64,000 bases of DNA from the NCBI GenBank assembly GCA_029637525.1, contig CP072660.1:372001-436000 (forward strand), written 5' to 3'. Origin of the DNA: Desulfurococcaceae archaeon MEX13E-LK6-19. Its GTDB lineage: Archaea; Thermoproteota; Thermoprotei_A; Sulfolobales; Desulfurococcaceae. Of this stretch, positions 1 to 9,197 are shown in pieces. Under the pieces are notes generated by a model. The model ran no database searches, was not told the origin of the DNA, and worked only from the letters and a program-made list of their open reading frames with translations. The number at the start of each line of letters is the position of its first letter. Position 1 is the stretch's first letter. Made by a program: the position numbers and the translations under genes.

Positions 1-165
1 CACAAATGCTTTGTCCTGGGCTTGCATAGTGATTTCAGTTATGAAACACTTAAGATGTTTGGATTGGTTATTGAAAAAGCTATTAATTTAGGTAACGTGA
101 GCTATATTACAAGTCATTGCATTTACATCATCTATTATCTTGAGAGACTATGCCAATACAAATAA
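1..165 (+). CDS. C-terminal end of an unidentified protein (partial)
   Basis: The first reading frame is open from base 1 to a TAA at 163-165 and gives 54 residues. The composition looks protein-like, with a Leu-Gly-Leu-His-Ser-Asp-Phe stretch followed by alternating hydrophobic and charged residues and a Tyr-rich tail. The His-Ser-Asp-Phe segment is weakly like the C-termini of polysaccharide-deacetylase-type proteins, but this is only an impression. The gene begins outside the window. No function is assigned. Confidence 0.45.
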   Translation, partial: HKCFVLGLHSDFSYETLKMFGLVIEKAINLGNVSYITSHCIYIIYYLERLCQYK

Positions 166-213
166 CTTATATCCCCCTAGTCTCCTCCTTTATAGCGTAG
201 AAAAATAGCGAGG

Positions 214-552
214 ATGAACAATATGGCCAAACCTAAAAAATTAATTCTAGTCACTGCAACACATCACCCACTACATGAACTCTGGGTTAAATTAGTTGAA
301 GATGTTGCACAAACACTGAATCTAGAGAAGGAAATTAGGTACGAAGACTACGTATTATTAACAGAGTACGGCGATACCGATGATCTCGGAATGACCTGGC
401 TTCCACAACTCTTAATCGAGCTAGAAGATGGTACAATAAAATTATTACTATCAAAAATGCCTCTAAATAAAGCTCTACAACCCGATTACGAAAAAGCTAA
501 AGAAGAAGTATTAAGTAAGATTAAAGAGTTCGAAGAAGGAGGAGGGCAATAA
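214..552 (+). CDS. Small conserved-looking protein, possibly thioredoxin-like fold
   Basis: The product has 112 residues. It opens with a short basic stretch, then a beta-strand-like LILVTATHHP segment and a helix, an acidic middle, and a strand before a charged C-terminal helix. The order strand, helix, strand, then a Leu-Pro-Gln-Leu-Leu-Ile-Glu turn resembles a thioredoxin-like fold, but there is no CxxC motif, so a redox role is not supported. It ends 7 bases before the next gene and was probably transcribed with it. ATG at 214 or 223 could start it. Function unknown. Confidence 0.7.
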   Translation: MNNMAKPKKLILVTATHHPLHELWVKLVEDVAQTLNLEKEIRYEDYVLLTEYGDTDDLGMTWLPQLLIELEDGTIKLLLSKMPLNKALQPDYEKAKEEVLSKIKEFEEGGGQ

Positions 553-559
553 TAACAGC

Positions 560-1048
560 ATGAATTGTTCAATAACAGTTCCTTTTGTCCCTACACCCGA
601 GCCTGTTGTCCGTTCTATGTTAAAGTTAGCTAAGGCAGGGCCTAATGATATAGTATATGATCTAGGTTGCGGTGACGGAAGAATTCTCATCATGGCAGTT
701 AAGGAATTTAATGTAAAGAAAGCTGTTGGTGTCGAAATCAGGGAAGATAAAGTAAAAGAAGCTATTGAAAACGCTAAAAAAGCTGGTGTAGAGGATCGCG
801 TAGTAATTATTCATGGAGACATGTTTGAAGTTGATGTAAGTGAGGCAACTATTGTAACACTATTCTTGCTCACAAGTGTTAACGAAAGACTCAGACCCAA
901 ACTAGAGAAAGAACTACGAACAGGAACCAGAGTAGTTTCACATGAATTCAGAATCCCTGGATGGAAACCCAAAGAGGTAGTGGATGTAAAAGACAATAAT
1001 TACATAACACATACTATTTATCTTTATGTAATAGGTGAACATAAATAG
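560..1048 (+). CDS. aKMT-type protein lysine methyltransferase
   Basis: This is a compact class I SAM-dependent methyltransferase of 162 residues. Motif I is VYDLGCGDGR at about residues 33-42, followed by the acidic strand end GVEI that binds the SAM ribose. The N-terminal VPTPEPVV segment and the C-terminal YLYVIGEHK end closely resemble what I remember of crenarchaeal aKMT4, a Dot1-like enzyme of about 160 residues with no extra substrate domain. That family methylates lysines on many crenarchaeal proteins, including the DNA-binding protein Cren7. A purine-rich GGAGGAGGG lies at 538-546. It converges on trmI. The substrate range is inferred from the family. Confidence 0.85.
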   Translation: MNCSITVPFVPTPEPVVRSMLKLAKAGPNDIVYDLGCGDGRILIMAVKEFNVKKAVGVEIREDKVKEAIENAKKAGVEDRVVIIHGDMFEVDVSEATIVTLFLLTSVNERLRPKLEKELRTGTRVVSHEFRIPGWKPKEVVDVKDNNYITHTIYLYVIGEHK

Positions 1049-1067
1049 AGATCAATTCTCTCATTAT

Positions 1068-1859
1068 TTAAAGAAGTCTTTTTCTAGCAAATACTATGTA
1101 TCCTGTATGCCCAATCATTAACGTATGAGGTCTTAAGGCGCCCGGTGTTGTCATATATGTCCTTAACAATGACTCATAAACATTCACGTCAATAAATCCA
1201 TCATGTTTCTTAATTGCATCAAGAACTTTATCTACCTGGTTTATCGTTGGTACATATATCAATACTGGACATGATGGTTTCAGAGCATTATGTACATACT
1301 CTAAAGCATTCCACGGGTCTGGTATGTCGAGAAATACTGCATCAACATTTTTTTCATCTATTCCCTCACGAATGTCCTTGTTTTTGAGTATAACACGGTC
1401 AATAAGTTTTGCTTTAGATAGATTTTCTCTAGCTACCTCTAGGAAGTCTTTCCTTATCTCATAACCATATACTCTTCCGTTCTCACCAACTATCCTAGCT
1501 AGATACGATGTGAGAAACCCCGTACCAACACCTGCTTCGACAACATGTGAACCAGGACCTATACCTGATAAGTAAACCATTAGTGAGGCATCTTTAGGAT
1601 AAATAACTTGGGTTACACGTTTAAACCCATTCAGATAATCTTGAGGAAGAGGCCTCATAAGATATGCTTGATAGCCGAGACTAGTCTTTATGGTGCTCCC
1701 AAACTCCTTACCTATAATTTCATCATGCTTAATGAAGCCCTTATCTGTACCTAAGATACCCCCCTTCTTTACTTCCACAAGAAATCTTCTTTTCGAATCA
1801 ATTATTATGTAAACTATTGATCCCTCTGTTATTATATTATCTTTCGACAAAATATTCAC
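1068..1859 (-). CDS. trmI: tRNA (adenine-58-N1)-methyltransferase TrmI
   Basis: The product is 263 residues, the usual length for archaeal TrmI. An N-terminal small beta domain (about 1-70) is followed by a Rossmann methyltransferase domain. SAM motif I is VVEAGVGTGFLTSYLA at about 105-120, the acidic ribose-binding residue is in YGYEIR, and the catalytic-loop region is DAVFLDIPDPWNAL. Family enzymes methylate A58, and in some archaea A57, in the tRNA T loop and work as tetramers. This stabilises tRNA at high temperature. It converges with the aKMT gene, with 19 bases between the two stop codons. Confidence 0.93.
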   Translation of the reverse strand: MNILSKDNIITEGSIVYIIIDSKRRFLVEVKKGGILGTDKGFIKHDEIIGKEFGSTIKTSLGYQAYLMRPLPQDYLNGFKRVTQVIYPKDASLMVYLSGIGPGSHVVEAGVGTGFLTSYLARIVGENGRVYGYEIRKDFLEVARENLSKAKLIDRVILKNKDIREGIDEKNVDAVFLDIPDPWNALEYVHNALKPSCPVLIYVPTINQVDKVLDAIKKHDGFIDVNVYESLLRTYMTTPGALRPHTLMIGHTGYIVFARKRLL

Positions 1860-1982
1860 CTAAAATCAGTCCTGGTGTCATTCATCATAGTCGTGCTCAG
1901 TAATACCAACCCTCTTCATCAATCTAATTTGAAGATTTAATAATCTATTTAAAGTTTATTTATATGAAGTCTGCTGAACAAG

Positions 1983-2456
1983 GTGATAGTAATGCAAGCA
2001 AACGAAGAGACAAGAAAGAAAATGTACCTAATGAGCATCAAACCAAAGTATGCGTATAGAATCTTTGCTGGAATAAAGAAATATGAACTCAGGAGATGGT
2101 TCGGCATAAAACCAGAGCCAGGCTCATTAATGGTTGTGTATGCATCTGGTAATGTACGATCACTAATAGGAGAGTTTACCGTCGGCAAAATAATTTATGG
2201 CCCTCCAAATAAAGTATGGGAATATGTTCGTTCATCTACGGATACAGGCATATATCCTGAAGACAAAAACTACATTATGGGGAATAAACCAGCCATGGCT
2301 ATAGAGGTATTAGAACCAAAACTTTACAAAAGACCCATAGCACTAGATGAGCTTCGAAGAATAATACCTGATTTTAATCCACCTATGAGTTTTAGAGAAC
2401 TAAGTCCTGATGAACCTCTATACAGGCTTTTGATAAGGAAACTTCGTAGATTATGA
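1983..2456 (+). CDS. ASCH/PUA-like domain protein
   Basis: The protein has 157 residues. The core matches the ASCH fold: a MSIKPKYAYRIFAGIKKYELRR segment with the family's typical Lys-x-x-Glu-x-Arg pattern near residues 25-39, then a strand VVYASG and the IIGEF-like strand LIGEFTVGKIIYG. ASCH domains are PUA-related and are thought to bind RNA or modified nucleotides; some have nuclease or amidohydrolase activity. No partner gene is fused or overlapping. The longest reading starts at GTG 1983; ATG at 1992 is equally possible. The specific role is unknown. Confidence 0.75.
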   Translation: MIVMQANEETRKKMYLMSIKPKYAYRIFAGIKKYELRRWFGIKPEPGSLMVVYASGNVRSLIGEFTVGKIIYGPPNKVWEYVRSSTDTGIYPEDKNYIMGNKPAMAIEVLEPKLYKRPIALDELRRIIPDFNPPMSFRELSPDEPLYRLLIRKLRRL

Positions 2457-2556
2457 ACTTCTGTAAACACATAGATATTATATTAAAGAGAATAGTTTTC
2501 TATTAAGACGTAACTATGTTTATTCTTGTATGCGAAATCTTTTCTGTCCGGTAAAA

Positions 2557-2718
2557 CTAGGCTTCGTTTGCTACTTCAACCATCCATAGTTCTTTCTTAA
2601 GTAGGTCTCTAATAGCAACCCTGATGACTTCGCTTCTGCTACTATACCTTCCTATTTTGACTAGTTCATCAAGGCCTTCGACATATATCTCGGGCATTTT
2701 GACTGTTATTAGTCTCAT
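2557..2718 (-). CDS. Ribbon-helix-helix (CopG/NikR-type) DNA-binding protein
   Basis: A 53-residue protein is predicted from the ATG at 2718. It shows the RHH pattern: a basic beta strand [20 protein letters not shown], then the turn Gly-Arg-Tyr-Ser-Ser-Arg-Ser-Glu and the helix [15 protein letters not shown] longer frame reaches 2769, but its extra 17 residues do not look like part of the fold. RHH dimers bind operators through the paired strands. No toxin partner lies next to it, so this is more likely a lone regulator than an antitoxin. Confidence 0.8.
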   Translation of the reverse strand: MRLITVKMPEIYVEGLDELVKIGRYSSRSEVIRVAIRDLLKKELWMVEVANEA

Positions 2719-3008
2719 TCTACTTATGTATCCAGCCACGTTTTCACCCAGTAACAGAGTAGGCTTCATAAAAGCTTAAAAACCCTAGTACGCCTCACAT
2801 TCAATCAGCTATTTATAAAGTTTTCGTCAAAGGAAGAAACATCTACGCCTATAATACTAGTCAATAGCTTATAACAGAGTATAATACCAGGTATATTCAA
2901 ATTACCTAATCAATTAAATCTATTAGCGGTAAGGAATTTATATCGTGTAAAACCGTTACTTGATATAAGTAGTCAGTATAATGCTGTACTAGTAATGGGG
3001 GTTTAGCC

Positions 3009-6000
3009 TTGGGTAAAGTTGGCGTTATCAGTGGACATTACGAGCCACATAAAGTTGAAGATGAAATAAAGAAGTTCTGGGATGATTATCGAATATATGA
3101 TCTAGTGAAGAAAAACAGTATGGCCAATAAAACAAAGTTCTTGTTTCTAGATGGACCACCTTATCCTTCTAGCGATATACCACACGTAGGCACTGCTTGG
3201 AACAAATCATTGAAAGATGCTGTTTTACGGTATAAACGTATGAGAGGATATAATGTTCTCGACCAACCAGGTTATGATTGTCACGGTCTTCCTATAGAAG
3301 TTGCCGTTGAGAAGAAAATAGGAATACGCATCAAGAGAGAAATAGAGGAGAAGATAGGGGTTGGCAAGTTTATAAGCATGTGTAAAAGTCTTGTTAACGA
3401 GAACATAGCCTCATTAACTAAATGGTTTAAGGAACTAGGAGTTTTCATGGATTGGGACAACCCATATCTTACAATGAAGGATGAGTACATAGAAGCTGGT
3501 TGGTGGCTTATAAAGAAAGCTTATGAAAAAGGTCTTCTATGTAGAGAGAAAAAGATCGTATATTGGTGTCCTCGTTGTTCAACTACTTTAGCTGAGTATG
3601 AGATCGAGTATAAGACTTTAGTGGATCCATCTATTTACGTAATGTTTCCTGTGAAAAATGAAGAAAACACTTACCTTCTCATATGGACGACGACACCATG
3701 GACCCTTCCCGCCAACACTTTCGTGATGATACATCCTGACGCTATTTATGTTAAAGTAAGAGTTGATGACAAGATACTAATACTGGCCAAGGAACGCCTT
3801 GAAAAAGTTATGTCTGAAGCTGGGATAAAAGAGTATGAAGTTATAGCAGAGTTCAAAGGAAAAGAAATCGAAGGCCTCGAGTATACTCATCCATTAGAGA
3901 AGTATATTCCGCTACAGAGAAGACTTTCTAAATACCATAAAGTAGTAAGCGCGCCAGAGTTCGTCACGCTTCATGAAGGAACAGGACTCGTTCACTCCGC
4001 TCCTGGACATGGTTTTGAGGACTTTATTGTAGCACAAAGAATAGGGGTAGAGGACATAGCCGCTCCAATAGATGATGAAGGAAAGTTTACCGAAGAAGCA
4101 GGGAAATATACTGGTCTCTATGTAAGGGACGCCAATAAAGTTATTATTGAAGACCTTAAGCGGGAAAACGCCTTATTCTATCATACTACTGTTTCACACA
4201 GATACCCGGTATGTTGGAGATGTAAAACACCCGTTACACTACGTGCAACAACTCAATGGATAATAAAAGTAACGAAACTCAAAGAAAAACTCATTGAAGA
4301 AGCCAAGAACGCTAAATGGATGCCGAAATGGGCTCTAGATAGACTTATGTCAATGCTTGATAATCTCCAAGACTGGGTACTTAGTAGGCAAAGATATTGG
4401 GGTACACCATTACCAATATGGACATGCTCCAACGGACACATGGTTGTTATTGGCAGCATCAAAGAATTAGAGCAATACGCAGGCAAGAGACCTAAAGAGT
4501 TGCATAGACCATGGATTGACGAGATATCATTTAAATGCCCGTACTGTGGAAAAGAGATGAAAAGAGTTCCTGATGTAGCTGATGTATGGTTTGACAGTGG
4601 AATAGCATTCTATGCTAGTCGAGGACATCCAGATACTCTACCCGTAGAAGAAGTTGTATCAGATTTCATAACAGAAGGTCATGACCAGACTAGAGGATGG
4701 TTCTTCAGCCTTCTTCGTGCAGGCGTAATCGGATTCGATAGAGTACCCTATAAGCTTGTATTGGTTCACGGGTTTGCTCTGGACGAGCATGGACGTGAAA
4801 TGCATAAGAGTCTAGGTAACTATGTAGGGTTAAATGAGGTTATTGAGCGTGTAGGACGTGATGTCTTTAGGTATTGGGTTCTACAGAACACCGTATGGGA
4901 AGACATGAGATTCTCGTGGAAAGGTCTTGAAGAGACACGTAAGGACCTGTCTGTTACATGGAACGTATACGTGTTTGCATCAACATATATGAATTTAGAC
5001 AACTACGATCCAATTAAAGAGCCGCTAAACAAGTATATTAACGATCTTAGGGTTGAGGATAAATGGATTCTATCAAAATTAAATACTCTTATAAAGAAAG
5101 TAACAAAAGCAATGGATGAATACCGTATACACGATGCTGTAAGACTTACAAGGAACTTCATTATAGAAGACGTAAGTCACTGGTATATAAGACTCATAAG
5201 ACCACGTGTCTGGGTTGAAGAAAACACCAGAGACAAGCTTGCTGCGTATGCAACACTCTATACTGTCTTAAAGAACTGGCTAATACTAGTTGCACCATTT
5301 GCACCATTCTTTACGGAGAAGATATATCAGGAATTCATTAGGAAAGCTGAAGAAGATGCTCCTCCATCAATACACTTAATGAAATGGCCTGAACCAGTTG
5401 AAGAACTGATTGATGAGAAACTAGAGAAACAAATGGATATAATTAGAGAAATATTCGAAGCCGCAGCAGCTGCGAGAATGAAAGTACAAGTGAAGCTCAG
5501 ACATCCAGTTAAGAAAGTAATCGTGTTTACAAGCGACAAAGATGTAATAGAAACAGTTAACAAACATAGAGAATTAATAGCTAAAGTCGTCAACGCCAAG
5601 GAGATAGAAGTAAAGGAGCCTTCGTTACTAGAGAAATTACTAACATACAGAATTGAGCCAGTATACTCCGTATTAGGTCCTGAATTTAGAAGTCTCACTA
5701 AAAAGATCATAAAATACCTTGAAGAAAAGAGCAATGATATAGCTAAAGATATCATATCAAAAGGATACCACGAAACTGTCATAGATGGCGAAAAGATTAG
5801 GCTTGAGCAGAAACATGTCAAGATAATACCTGTCTTCGTGCCAGGTTATAGTGTGCAAGAAACTCGATGGGGTAGTGTGGCAATAGATACCAAGCTTACA
5901 AGAGAAGAGATAGCGGAAGGTCTTGCAAGAGATGTTATCAGAAGAATTCAGGCAATGAGAAAAGAATTGAATTTGCCACTTGACGCGAAGATAGAAGCCT

Positions 6001-6185
6001 TTATTGCATGTCCTGATGAGCATAAGGAAATGCTAGAGGAGAAGAAGCAATATATAGCTACTGAGGTACGTGCAGAAAAGATATTGATTGTCCCTAGAGA
6101 GGAAGTAGAAAAGATCGAAGGACTTAAGAAGACGTGGGATATTCTTGGAGAAGAATATGTGATAGTAGTTAAACCACTAAGATAA
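3009..6185 (+). CDS. ileS: Isoleucyl-tRNA synthetase
   Basis: This is a 1058-residue class Ia synthetase that charges tRNA-Ile. The HIGH signature appears as PHVGT at about 46-50, after LDGPPYPSS. The CP1 editing domain follows with WTTTPWTLPAN at about 228. The second signature reads EMHKSLGN at about residues 597-604, so the first Lys of KMSKS is replaced by Glu while the second Lys is kept. Zinc-binding CPRC and CPYC pairs are present. The helical anticodon-binding region and C-terminal part are full length. The start is TTG at 3009. A TATA-like TTTATATC lies near 2937. The gene stands alone. Confidence 0.97.
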   Translation: MGKVGVISGHYEPHKVEDEIKKFWDDYRIYDLVKKNSMANKTKFLFLDGPPYPSSDIPHVGTAWNKSLKDAVLRYKRMRGYNVLDQPGYDCHGLPIEVAVEKKIGIRIKREIEEKIGVGKFISMCKSLVNENIASLTKWFKELGVFMDWDNPYLTMKDEYIEAGWWLIKKAYEKGLLCREKKIVYWCPRCSTTLAEYEIEYKTLVDPSIYVMFPVKNEENTYLLIWTTTPWTLPANTFVMIHPDAIYVKVRVDDKILILAKERLEKVMSEAGIKEYEVIAEFKGKEIEGLEYTHPLEKYIPLQRRLSKYHKVVSAPEFVTLHEGTGLVHSAPGHGFEDFIVAQRIGVEDIAAPIDDEGKFTEEAGKYTGLYVRDANKVIIEDLKRENALFYHTTVSHRYPVCWRCKTPVTLRATTQWIIKVTKLKEKLIEEAKNAKWMPKWALDRLMSMLDNLQDWVLSRQRYWGTPLPIWTCSNGHMVVIGSIKELEQYAGKRPKELHRPWIDEISFKCPYCGKEMKRVPDVADVWFDSGIAFYASRGHPDTLPVEEVVSDFITEGHDQTRGWFFSLLRAGVIGFDRVPYKLVLVHGFALDEHGREMHKSLGNYVGLNEVIERVGRDVFRYWVLQNTVWEDMRFSWKGLEETRKDLSVTWNVYVFASTYMNLDNYDPIKEPLNKYINDLRVEDKWILSKLNTLIKKVTKAMDEYRIHDAVRLTRNFIIEDVSHWYIRLIRPRVWVEENTRDKLAAYATLYTVLKNWLILVAPFAPFFTEKIYQEFIRKAEEDAPPSIHLMKWPEPVEELIDEKLEKQMDIIREIFEAAAAARMKVQVKLRHPVKKVIVFTSDKDVIETVNKHRELIAKVVNAKEIEVKEPSLLEKLLTYRIEPVYSVLGPEFRSLTKKIIKYLEEKSNDIAKDIISKGYHETVIDGEKIRLEQKHVKIIPVFVPGYSVQETRWGSVAIDTKLTREEIAEGLARDVIRRIQAMRKELNLPLDAKIEAFIACPDEHKEMLEEKKQYIATEVRAEKILIVPREEVEKIEGLKKTWDILGEEYVIVVKPLR

Positions 6186-6219
6186 CATTATACTGTTTTA
6201 TTCTATATTATAATTATAT

Positions 6220-7242
6220 TTATTCTATAAACTCACTTAGTATTCTTTTCACAAACACATAAGCACCATCAACGTATTTAGGGGGACGTAATTTCCTGGC
6301 TTTAAGAATAAGTTCTTCAAGTTCCTTAGATGAAATCTTCCTAGGGTCTATAGTTACTCCATTGATTTTCTTTGCCAGAAATATTGAATCAAGTATCGTT
6401 GACGTCCTTGGTAGCCCGGGATTATATGCAATAATGACCGGCTTACCGTAGGCTAAAGCAGCATTAACTGCTGTAAGTCCCTGATGAGTTACTACAACAT
6501 CTGCTCCCGCAATCCAACGATCTATATCTGGATCAAAGCGGAATACACGCCACTTCTTCTTAATCCTAGTGAAGTAACTAGGGTTTACTCGTCCTGTCTG
6601 TATTACTACGTTCTCAAGGTCTGTCTCTAGGAGTTTCTTAAAGAGAAGTTCATGTCCCATAGTTCCTGTTGTTACGAGAATATATCCTCCTCGAAACGGT
6701 TTGTAGACTGGTTTTTCGTATATGGGCCCCACAACTACTCCTTTTGGATAAGACCTCTTTTGTTCCTGCCAATGCAATATTGTTGGAAATCCTATCTTGT
6801 ATAAGATTCTAGGTGTGGTTGATGCTGTAATAATTCTGTCGACAACCTCCATATTTAGTACCCTTGTCTTCTTTAAACATGCCGCTAGTGCAACAACAAG
6901 ACTATGATTCGATCCTGTTGTTACAACAACATTTTTGTAAGTCTTTTTTACATATGCATCTATAAAAGCATATACTATTCTTCCTAGACTCTTATATAGA
7001 GGATCATGAGGCCCTCTAGGTTTTAGAACTTGGACTACTCTTGTATTGCTAGACTTTATTTTCTTAAGTCTCCAATAACTCCACTTATCATTGCGAGGTA
7101 TGATAAACACTATTTGTACTTCTTCTCCCCATAGTTCAATAATTCTTTCTGCAATAGCTTTCGCATAGCCAGTATGTCCACCACCGCTGGCGACAATATA
7201 TACTTCTTTTCTGTCCAAGTTTCGTCCCATACATGGATTCAA
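6220..7242 (-). CDS. GT28/MurG-like glycosyltransferase, Alg14-Alg13-type fusion
   Basis: The product has 340 residues. The N-terminal half carries ASGGGHTGYAKAI at about 18-30, typical of Alg14 and MurG donor-site loops. The C-terminal half carries HQGLTAVNAALAYGKPVI at about 250-267, matching the Alg13/MurG UDP-sugar site. Eukaryotes split these halves between Alg14 and Alg13, which together add the second GlcNAc to the dolichol-linked glycan. A fused protein in a crenarchaeon would fit lipid-linked glycan assembly for N-glycosylation, though that is inferred. No membrane segment is obvious. ATG at 7230 is an alternative start. It converges on ileS. Confidence 0.8.
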   Translation of the reverse strand: MNPCMGRNLDRKEVYIVASGGGHTGYAKAIAERIIELWGEEVQIVFIIPRNDKWSYWRLKKIKSSNTRVVQVLKPRGPHDPLYKSLGRIVYAFIDAYVKKTYKNVVVTTGSNHSLVVALAACLKKTRVLNMEVVDRIITASTTPRILYKIGFPTILHWQEQKRSYPKGVVVGPIYEKPVYKPFRGGYILVTTGTMGHELLFKKLLETDLENVVIQTGRVNPSYFTRIKKKWRVFRFDPDIDRWIAGADVVVTHQGLTAVNAALAYGKPVIIAYNPGLPRTSTILDSIFLAKKINGVTIDPRKISSKELEELILKARKLRPPKYVDGAYVFVKRILSEFIE

Positions 7243-7315
7243 TTAGTCATATCATGTATTGTTTCCCTAACTTAATTAAGTTACATAGTATCATAAGTAA
7301 ATTAAGCCTACTTCT

Positions 7316-8332
7316 TTAGTATTGTAACAAGTCTCTTGGCATTTCAGGGCATATTGTCTTTGTTTTTAATATAAGCCAGTTGGCCTGAAGATACTTAGGA
7401 ACATAAGCCTCTATTACATGGGTTATTTTATGGAACCGTTCTTTACTTATTTCTATGGAGTCAGCCACGTATTTTTCATTCCTTAGTATATTAATGTTTG
7501 ATTCCATTCTCTTCGCTGAAATGAATTTTATCCTACCCTTAGCAGTGTATTCTGCTGAAATATAGAATGCCCCCATTACTAATGGTGTATAGTTGAAGCA
7601 AAGTACTAGTCTTTCACTAATCCTTGTTGCTATAGCTCTTTTTCTATCCCTCACGCTAACCCTAATGATCCCTGGTACTGGGGTTTTTGCCGATAAACTC
7701 AACTCTATATCTATAGGGATTTTCACCACAGCCATATTCAAAGGAGGGTTCTTCGAGATCTCGAGAACACTTATCTCGGGATCAAGTTTTTGTCCATTAA
7801 CTTGAAGATCAATCTTGTAATCATCCTCGGCATAGAAGAAAGTAGTATAAGTTATGCTGACGGGATCGCTAGTTAACCTCAAGATAACTCTTTCCTCATA
7901 ATAATCTAGGAAACCATCTGCATTAATTGTCCAATAAGTTCTCAAACTAGAGAGCCATGGTCTCCCAGCGTAATCAGCTAGAAGCTTTGCCAACATATTA
8001 ATTAGTTCTTCCTCAGAGACACCTTTGCTTAAATAAGGATTAACTTTTAGTAAACCATAATATAGTCCCGAAGGAACCCAATAGTCTTTATTCTCAAGTT
8101 TTACTCTTTTAACCATTCCAACAATCTCGAGATCTCTTAGAATACGCCAAAGAGTGGTCCTAGGCAGTCCAAGCTTTTCCTTTATTTCAGAAAGAGTTAA
8201 TGGTGTACCTTCATCTACGAGTAATGTATATACTTTGAAACTTAAGTCACTTCTATCACCACAGACTAGAGAACAAAATGCTCTAACAAAGTTTTTATCT
8301 ACACTCCTTTCCTTGTCAAGCGTTATATACAT
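7316..8332 (-). CDS. Winged-HTH transcriptional regulator divergent from the archaeosine cassette
   Basis: The protein has about 338 residues from ATG 8332, preceded by GGTGAT. An N-terminal winged helix-turn-helix follows: FKVYTLLVDEGTPLTLSEIKE, then recognition helix GLPRTTLWRILRDLEIVGMVKR. The large C-terminal region (about 250 residues, beta-rich) is unfamiliar and may sense a ligand. A longer frame reaches 8416 but would put a candidate operator inside the coding sequence, which argues for the shorter start. It is divergent from the preQ0-type transporter gene. A TATA-like GGTATATTT (8358-8366) lies just upstream, with a palindrome half between it and the start. The regulated genes are inferred. 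Confidence 0.75.
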   Translation of the reverse strand: MYITLDKERSVDKNFVRAFCSLVCGDRSDLSFKVYTLLVDEGTPLTLSEIKEKLGLPRTTLWRILRDLEIVGMVKRVKLENKDYWVPSGLYYGLLKVNPYLSKGVSEEELINMLAKLLADYAGRPWLSSLRTYWTINADGFLDYYEERVILRLTSDPVSITYTTFFYAEDDYKIDLQVNGQKLDPEISVLEISKNPPLNMAVVKIPIDIELSLSAKTPVPGIIRVSVRDRKRAIATRISERLVLCFNYTPLVMGAFYISAEYTAKGRIKFISAKRMESNINILRNEKYVADSIEISKERFHKITHVIEAYVPKYLQANWLILKTKTICPEMPRDLLQY

Positions 8333-8345
8333 GTAATCACCTGTA

Positions 8346-8356
8346 CCAATATGTTG
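8346..8356 (-). promoter_or_regulatory. Operator half-site, promoter-proximal to the HTH regulator
   Basis: The minus strand reads CAACATATTGG here, identical to the core of the palindrome at 8418-8435. It lies between the regulator's TATA-like element (8358-8366) and its ATG at 8332, so bound protein would block the transcription start. This fits autorepression. The function is inferred from position and repetition only. Confidence 0.5.
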
Positions 8357-8417
8357 AAATATACCAATAAAAATTATTTGCAGCTTCTTAGTAACCATTA
8401 AGAATCTACCATACAAT

Positions 8418-8435
8418 ATTCCAACATATTGGAAT
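8418..8435. promoter_or_regulatory. Palindromic operator candidate ATTCCAACATATTGGAAT
   Basis: The arms ATTCCAA and TTGGAAT are perfect inverted repeats around CATA. The core CAACATATTGG recurs in inverted orientation 65-75 bases away in front of the regulator. The palindrome is about 20-25 bases upstream of the TATA-like TTTAATATA (8457-8465) of the transporter operon, a position that suits an activator or a shared repressor/activator. This is the only region between the divergent genes. Confidence 0.6.
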
Positions 8436-8478
8436 AAGCCATGTTTAAGACCCTCTTTAATATAGAATAGCTAAGGCG

Positions 8479-9195
8479 ATGACTATGGAGTACTTTGATA
8501 AGAAATATGCCGTCCTGCTAGGCATATTTATTGCAAGCCTGACTTCATCGAATTATTTGGCAGCAAAAATAGCTCTCTTAGGGAGCATTAATAATATAGA
8601 TCTATTTGTTCCTGCCGGTGTATTAGCTTATGCTGTAACATTTACAGTAACTGATGTAATAAGTGAGGTTTATGGCAAGAAGGCAGCATCTACGACAGTA
8701 TTCATAGGATTTATAACTCAATTTTTCATAATAGCATACTCACTCATTGCAGTACTTCTCCCTATAGCGCCGTTCCAAGAAGAATACAACACTATATTTA
8801 ACAGAATATTTGGTGTAGCACCAAATATTGTCGTAGCCAGTTTGATTGCATATTTGGTTAGCCAAAACCATGATGTATGGGCTTTCCACTGGTGGAAGGA
8901 GAAGACGCATGGAAGATATCTTTGGCTAAGAAATAATGCAAGCACAATTGTAAGCCAGTTTATCGACACACTGATATTCATTACACTCGCTTTCAATGTA
9001 CTCCCAACAATCACCGGAGGCATAGCAGTGCCCTGGTCTACAATACCCTTCATTATCTTGGGACAGTATTTAGTCAAGGTATCTATAGCTCTCTTCGATA
9101 CACCCTTCGTATACCTCGGCGTATACATTCTGAAAGGTAAGATCGTGTTTCCCAAGATTATATTAAAAACACCAATAGCGTTGAGGAGGGAGTAG
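8479..9195 (+). CDS. YhhQ/COG1738-type queuosine-precursor (preQ0) transporter
   Basis: This is a 238-residue membrane protein with about six hydrophobic segments. It carries the family signatures TDVISEVYGKKAA at about 59-71, and a FHWWKEKTHGRYLWLRNNAST stretch followed by SQFIDTLIFI at about 134-170. E. coli YhhQ imports preQ0 and preQ1. Archaea insert preQ0 at G15 of tRNA, so uptake here would feed archaeosine synthesis. The gene ends two bases before the RaSEA-like gene and heads the operon. ATG at 8485 is an alternative, possibly leaderless, start. The substrate is inferred from family and neighbours. Confidence 0.88.
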   Translation: MTMEYFDKKYAVLLGIFIASLTSSNYLAAKIALLGSINNIDLFVPAGVLAYAVTFTVTDVISEVYGKKAASTTVFIGFITQFFIIAYSLIAVLLPIAPFQEEYNTIFNRIFGVAPNIVVASLIAYLVSQNHDVWAFHWWKEKTHGRYLWLRNNASTIVSQFIDTLIFITLAFNVLPTITGGIAVPWSTIPFIILGQYLVKVSIALFDTPFVYLGVYILKGKIVFPKIILKTPIALRRE

Positions 9196-9197
9196 CG

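Noticed and set aside
8333-8416. Longer start of the HTH regulator
   Set aside because: The extra residues would cover the promoter and an operator half-site; the GGTGAT-preceded ATG at 8332 is better.
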